A stretch of DNA of 64,000 nucleotides from Clusia tigrina (taxonomy: Eukaryota; Arthropoda; Insecta; Diptera; Clusiidae). The notes below the pieces were generated by a model that did not search any database, was not told the DNA's origin, and saw only the letters and a program-made list of their open reading frames with translations. Numbering within the stretch: position 1 is the first letter of the stretch; the number at the start of each line of letters is the position of its first letter. This document shows positions 62,840 through 64,000 of this stretch, piece by piece. The translations under genes and the position numbers were made by a program. The DNA lies in the NCBI GenBank assembly GCA_920105625.2, contig CAKKTE020000510.1:1-64000 (forward strand), given 5' to 3'.

Positions 62840-63650
62840 TGCAACATACAAATGCTTGTAACTTTTCACTGGAGCGTAATAAAGCCTTGAAATTTTGTAA
62901 CTATAAAGTACTCGAGCCTCTTGTCAATTTAAGCTATCGCTCAAAGCTATGCTACCCTTCAGTCCCAAATCAAACACTGATAAAACTTCAAATGGCCCTA
63001 ACTTCTATACGGTACGTCGTACACCTATCAAAGTTTGCAACATACATATGCTTGTAACTTTTTACTGGAGCGTCATAAAACCATGAAATTTTGTAACACT
63101 AAAGTACTCGAGCCTCTTGTCAATTTAAGCTATCGCTCAAAGCTATGCTACCCTTGAGTCCCAAATCAAACACTGATAAAACTTCAAATGGCCCTAACTT
63201 CTATACGGAACGTCCTACACCTATCAAAGTTTGCAACATACAAATCCTTGTAACTTTTTACTGGAGCGTCATAAAACCTTGAAACTTTGTAACAATAAAG
63301 TGCTCGAGCCTCTTGTCAATTTAAGCTATCGCTCAAAGCTATGCTACCCTTGAGTCCCAAATCAAACACTGATAGAACTTCAAATGGCCCTAACTTCTAT
63401 ACGGTTCGTCCTACACCTATCAAAGTTTGCAACATACAAATGCTTGTAACTTTTCACTGGAGCGTCATAAAACCTTGAAATTTTGTAACTATAAAGTACT
63501 CGAGCCTCTTGTCAATTTAAGCTATCGCTCAAAGCTATGCTACACTTCAGTCCCAAATCAAACACTGATAAAACTTCAAATGGCCCTAACTTCTATACGG
63601 TACGTCGTACACCTATCAAAGTTTGAAACATACAAATGCTTGTAACTTTT
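62840..63650 (-). repeat. 588-bp trimer pattern in the inverted block
   Basis: Variants recur every three monomers (588 bp): cttttcactggagcg at about 62,864 and 63,452; tgtaactataaagtac at about 62,897 and 63,485; cttcagtccc at about 62,958 and 63,546; ggtacgtcgtacacc at about 63,011 and 63,599. A weaker third member lies near 62,423. The trimer shows that the inverted block has its own higher-order structure. Confidence 0.8.
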
Positions 63651-64000
63651 TACTGGAGCGTCATAGAACCTTGAAGTTTTGTAACAATAAAGTACTCGAG
63701 CCTCTTGTTAATTTAAGCTATCGCTCAAAGCTATGCTACCCTTGAGTACTAAATCAAACACTGATAAAACTTCAAATGGCCCTACACCTATCAAAGTTTG
63801 CAGCATACAAATGCTTGTAACTTTTTACTGGAGCGTCATAAAACCTTGAAATTTTGTAACAATAAAGTGCTCGAGCCTCTTGTCAATTTAAGCTATCGCT
63901 CAAAGCTATGCTACCCTTGTGTCCCAAATCAAACACTGATAAAACATCAAATGGCCCTAACTTCTATACGGTACGACCTACTCCTATCAAAGTTTGCAAC

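Larger units (their letters stand above)
1..64000. repeat. Satellite DNA array, 196-bp monomer
   Basis: The whole window consists of head-to-tail copies of one AT-rich monomer. Successive occurrences of the landmark ttagcagt or ttatcagt fall at 5, 201, 383, 579, 775 and 968, giving spacings of 196, 182, 196, 196 and 193; the short ones come from 14-bp and 3-bp deletions. Landmarks in order within the unit are gggactcaaggg, agctatgagcgatagctt, gaggctcgagtac, tgtcacaaaatttcaa, cgctccagtaaaaagttac, gcatttgaatgttgcaaac, ggtgtaggacgcaccg and agttagggccatttgaa. About 330 monomers fit. No stretch of even 100 bases falls outside the repeat, so every part of the window without a gene is accounted for by this satellite. 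Satellites of this unit size, close to a nucleosome repeat, are typical of centromeric or heterochromatic blocks; that location is inference. The family is not one I recognise by name. Confidence 0.98.
62114..64000 (-). repeat. Inverted satellite block, distinct regular variant
   Basis: About 9.6 monomers run on the minus strand to the end of the window, so the right boundary is not seen. The gagcctcttg landmark recurs every 196 bp: 62,131, 62,327, 62,523, 62,719, 62,915, 63,111, 63,307, 63,503 and 63,699; the last step, to 63,874, is 175 because of a 21-bp loss. Read in monomer orientation, the variant has tattgttac for tattgtcac, gcatttgtatg for gcatttgaatg, ggacgtaccg, and agctttgagcgatag for agctatgagcgatag. 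The regular spacing contrasts with the indel-rich forward array. These monomers are not a recent flip of their immediate forward neighbours, which lack this combination. Confidence 0.92.

Noticed and set aside
62251..63645. Three similar plus-strand 72-codon frames beginning MQHTNACNF at 62,251, 62,839 and 63,427
   Set aside because: These are the same chance frame in the inverted monomers, spaced 588 bp apart by the trimer pattern; not genes.
1..64000. CRISPR array
   Set aside because: The repeat is a continuous 196-bp unit with no alternation of short constant repeats and unique spacers.
1..64000. CENP-B box (NTTCGNNNNANNCGGGN)
   Set aside because: The nearest candidate, gattcgggactcaaggg, lacks the required A and the CGGG core at the proper spacing.
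1..64000. Telomeric repeats, rRNA or tRNA genes, LTR or terminal inverted repeats
   Set aside because: No TTAGGG- or TTTAGGG-like tandem tract, no conserved rRNA or tRNA segment, and no element ends or target site duplications were seen; the whole sequence is satellite.
62114..64000. Simple recent flip of the adjacent forward array
   Set aside because: The inverted monomers carry a marker combination (tattgttac, gcatttgtatg, agctttgagcgatag) that the adjacent forward monomers lack, so they come from a different block or an older event.

Overview
The window is one uninterrupted block of tandemly repeated satellite DNA. I see no gene, RNA gene, transposable element or unique sequence. The basic unit is an AT-rich monomer of 196 bp (about 37% G+C in the consensus I counted), repeated roughly 330 times. 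The class of DNA (long satellite array, 196-bp unit, multimeric higher-order repeats) points to a eukaryotic nuclear chromosome, typically pericentromeric, centromeric or another heterochromatic block. I do not recognise the monomer as a named satellite family, so I cannot assign a kingdom or species.

Layout: from 1 to about 62,117 all monomers lie in one orientation. From about 62,114 to 64,000 they lie in the opposite orientation and belong to a distinct, more regular variant. The forward part divides into zones by the multimeric repeats it carries. Zone 1 (1 to about 13.1 kb) is a mosaic of shuffled segments with offsets of 1,156, 1,903, 2,293, 3,636 and 5,369 bp. Zone 2 (about 13.1 to 28.4 kb) is dominated by a unit of about 2.89 kb (about 15 monomers) with nested 780-bp and 391-bp duplications. 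Zone 3 (about 28.4 to 47.4 kb) contains diverged, partly deleted copies related at offsets of 1,047, 2,866, 3,229, 4,000, 4,473, 4,857 and 5,026 bp. Zone 4 (47.4 to 53.0 kb) is a nearly perfect tandem duplication of 2,762 bp. Zone 5 (about 53.0 to 62.1 kb) is irregular and includes a 776-bp tandem repeat near 54.3 to 56.1 kb.

Nothing here works as a pathway or operon. The short open frames on both strands (75 to 94 codons or fewer) are the monomer read in a chance open frame: the same sequence recurs with every matching monomer variant and gives no recognisable protein. The interest lies in how the array evolved: an inversion with microhomology, a conversion-like tract at 15.75 kb resembling the inverted variant, zone-specific variants, recurrent short deletions and fused monomers, and a conserved overlapping dyad in the monomer that is altered in the inverted block.
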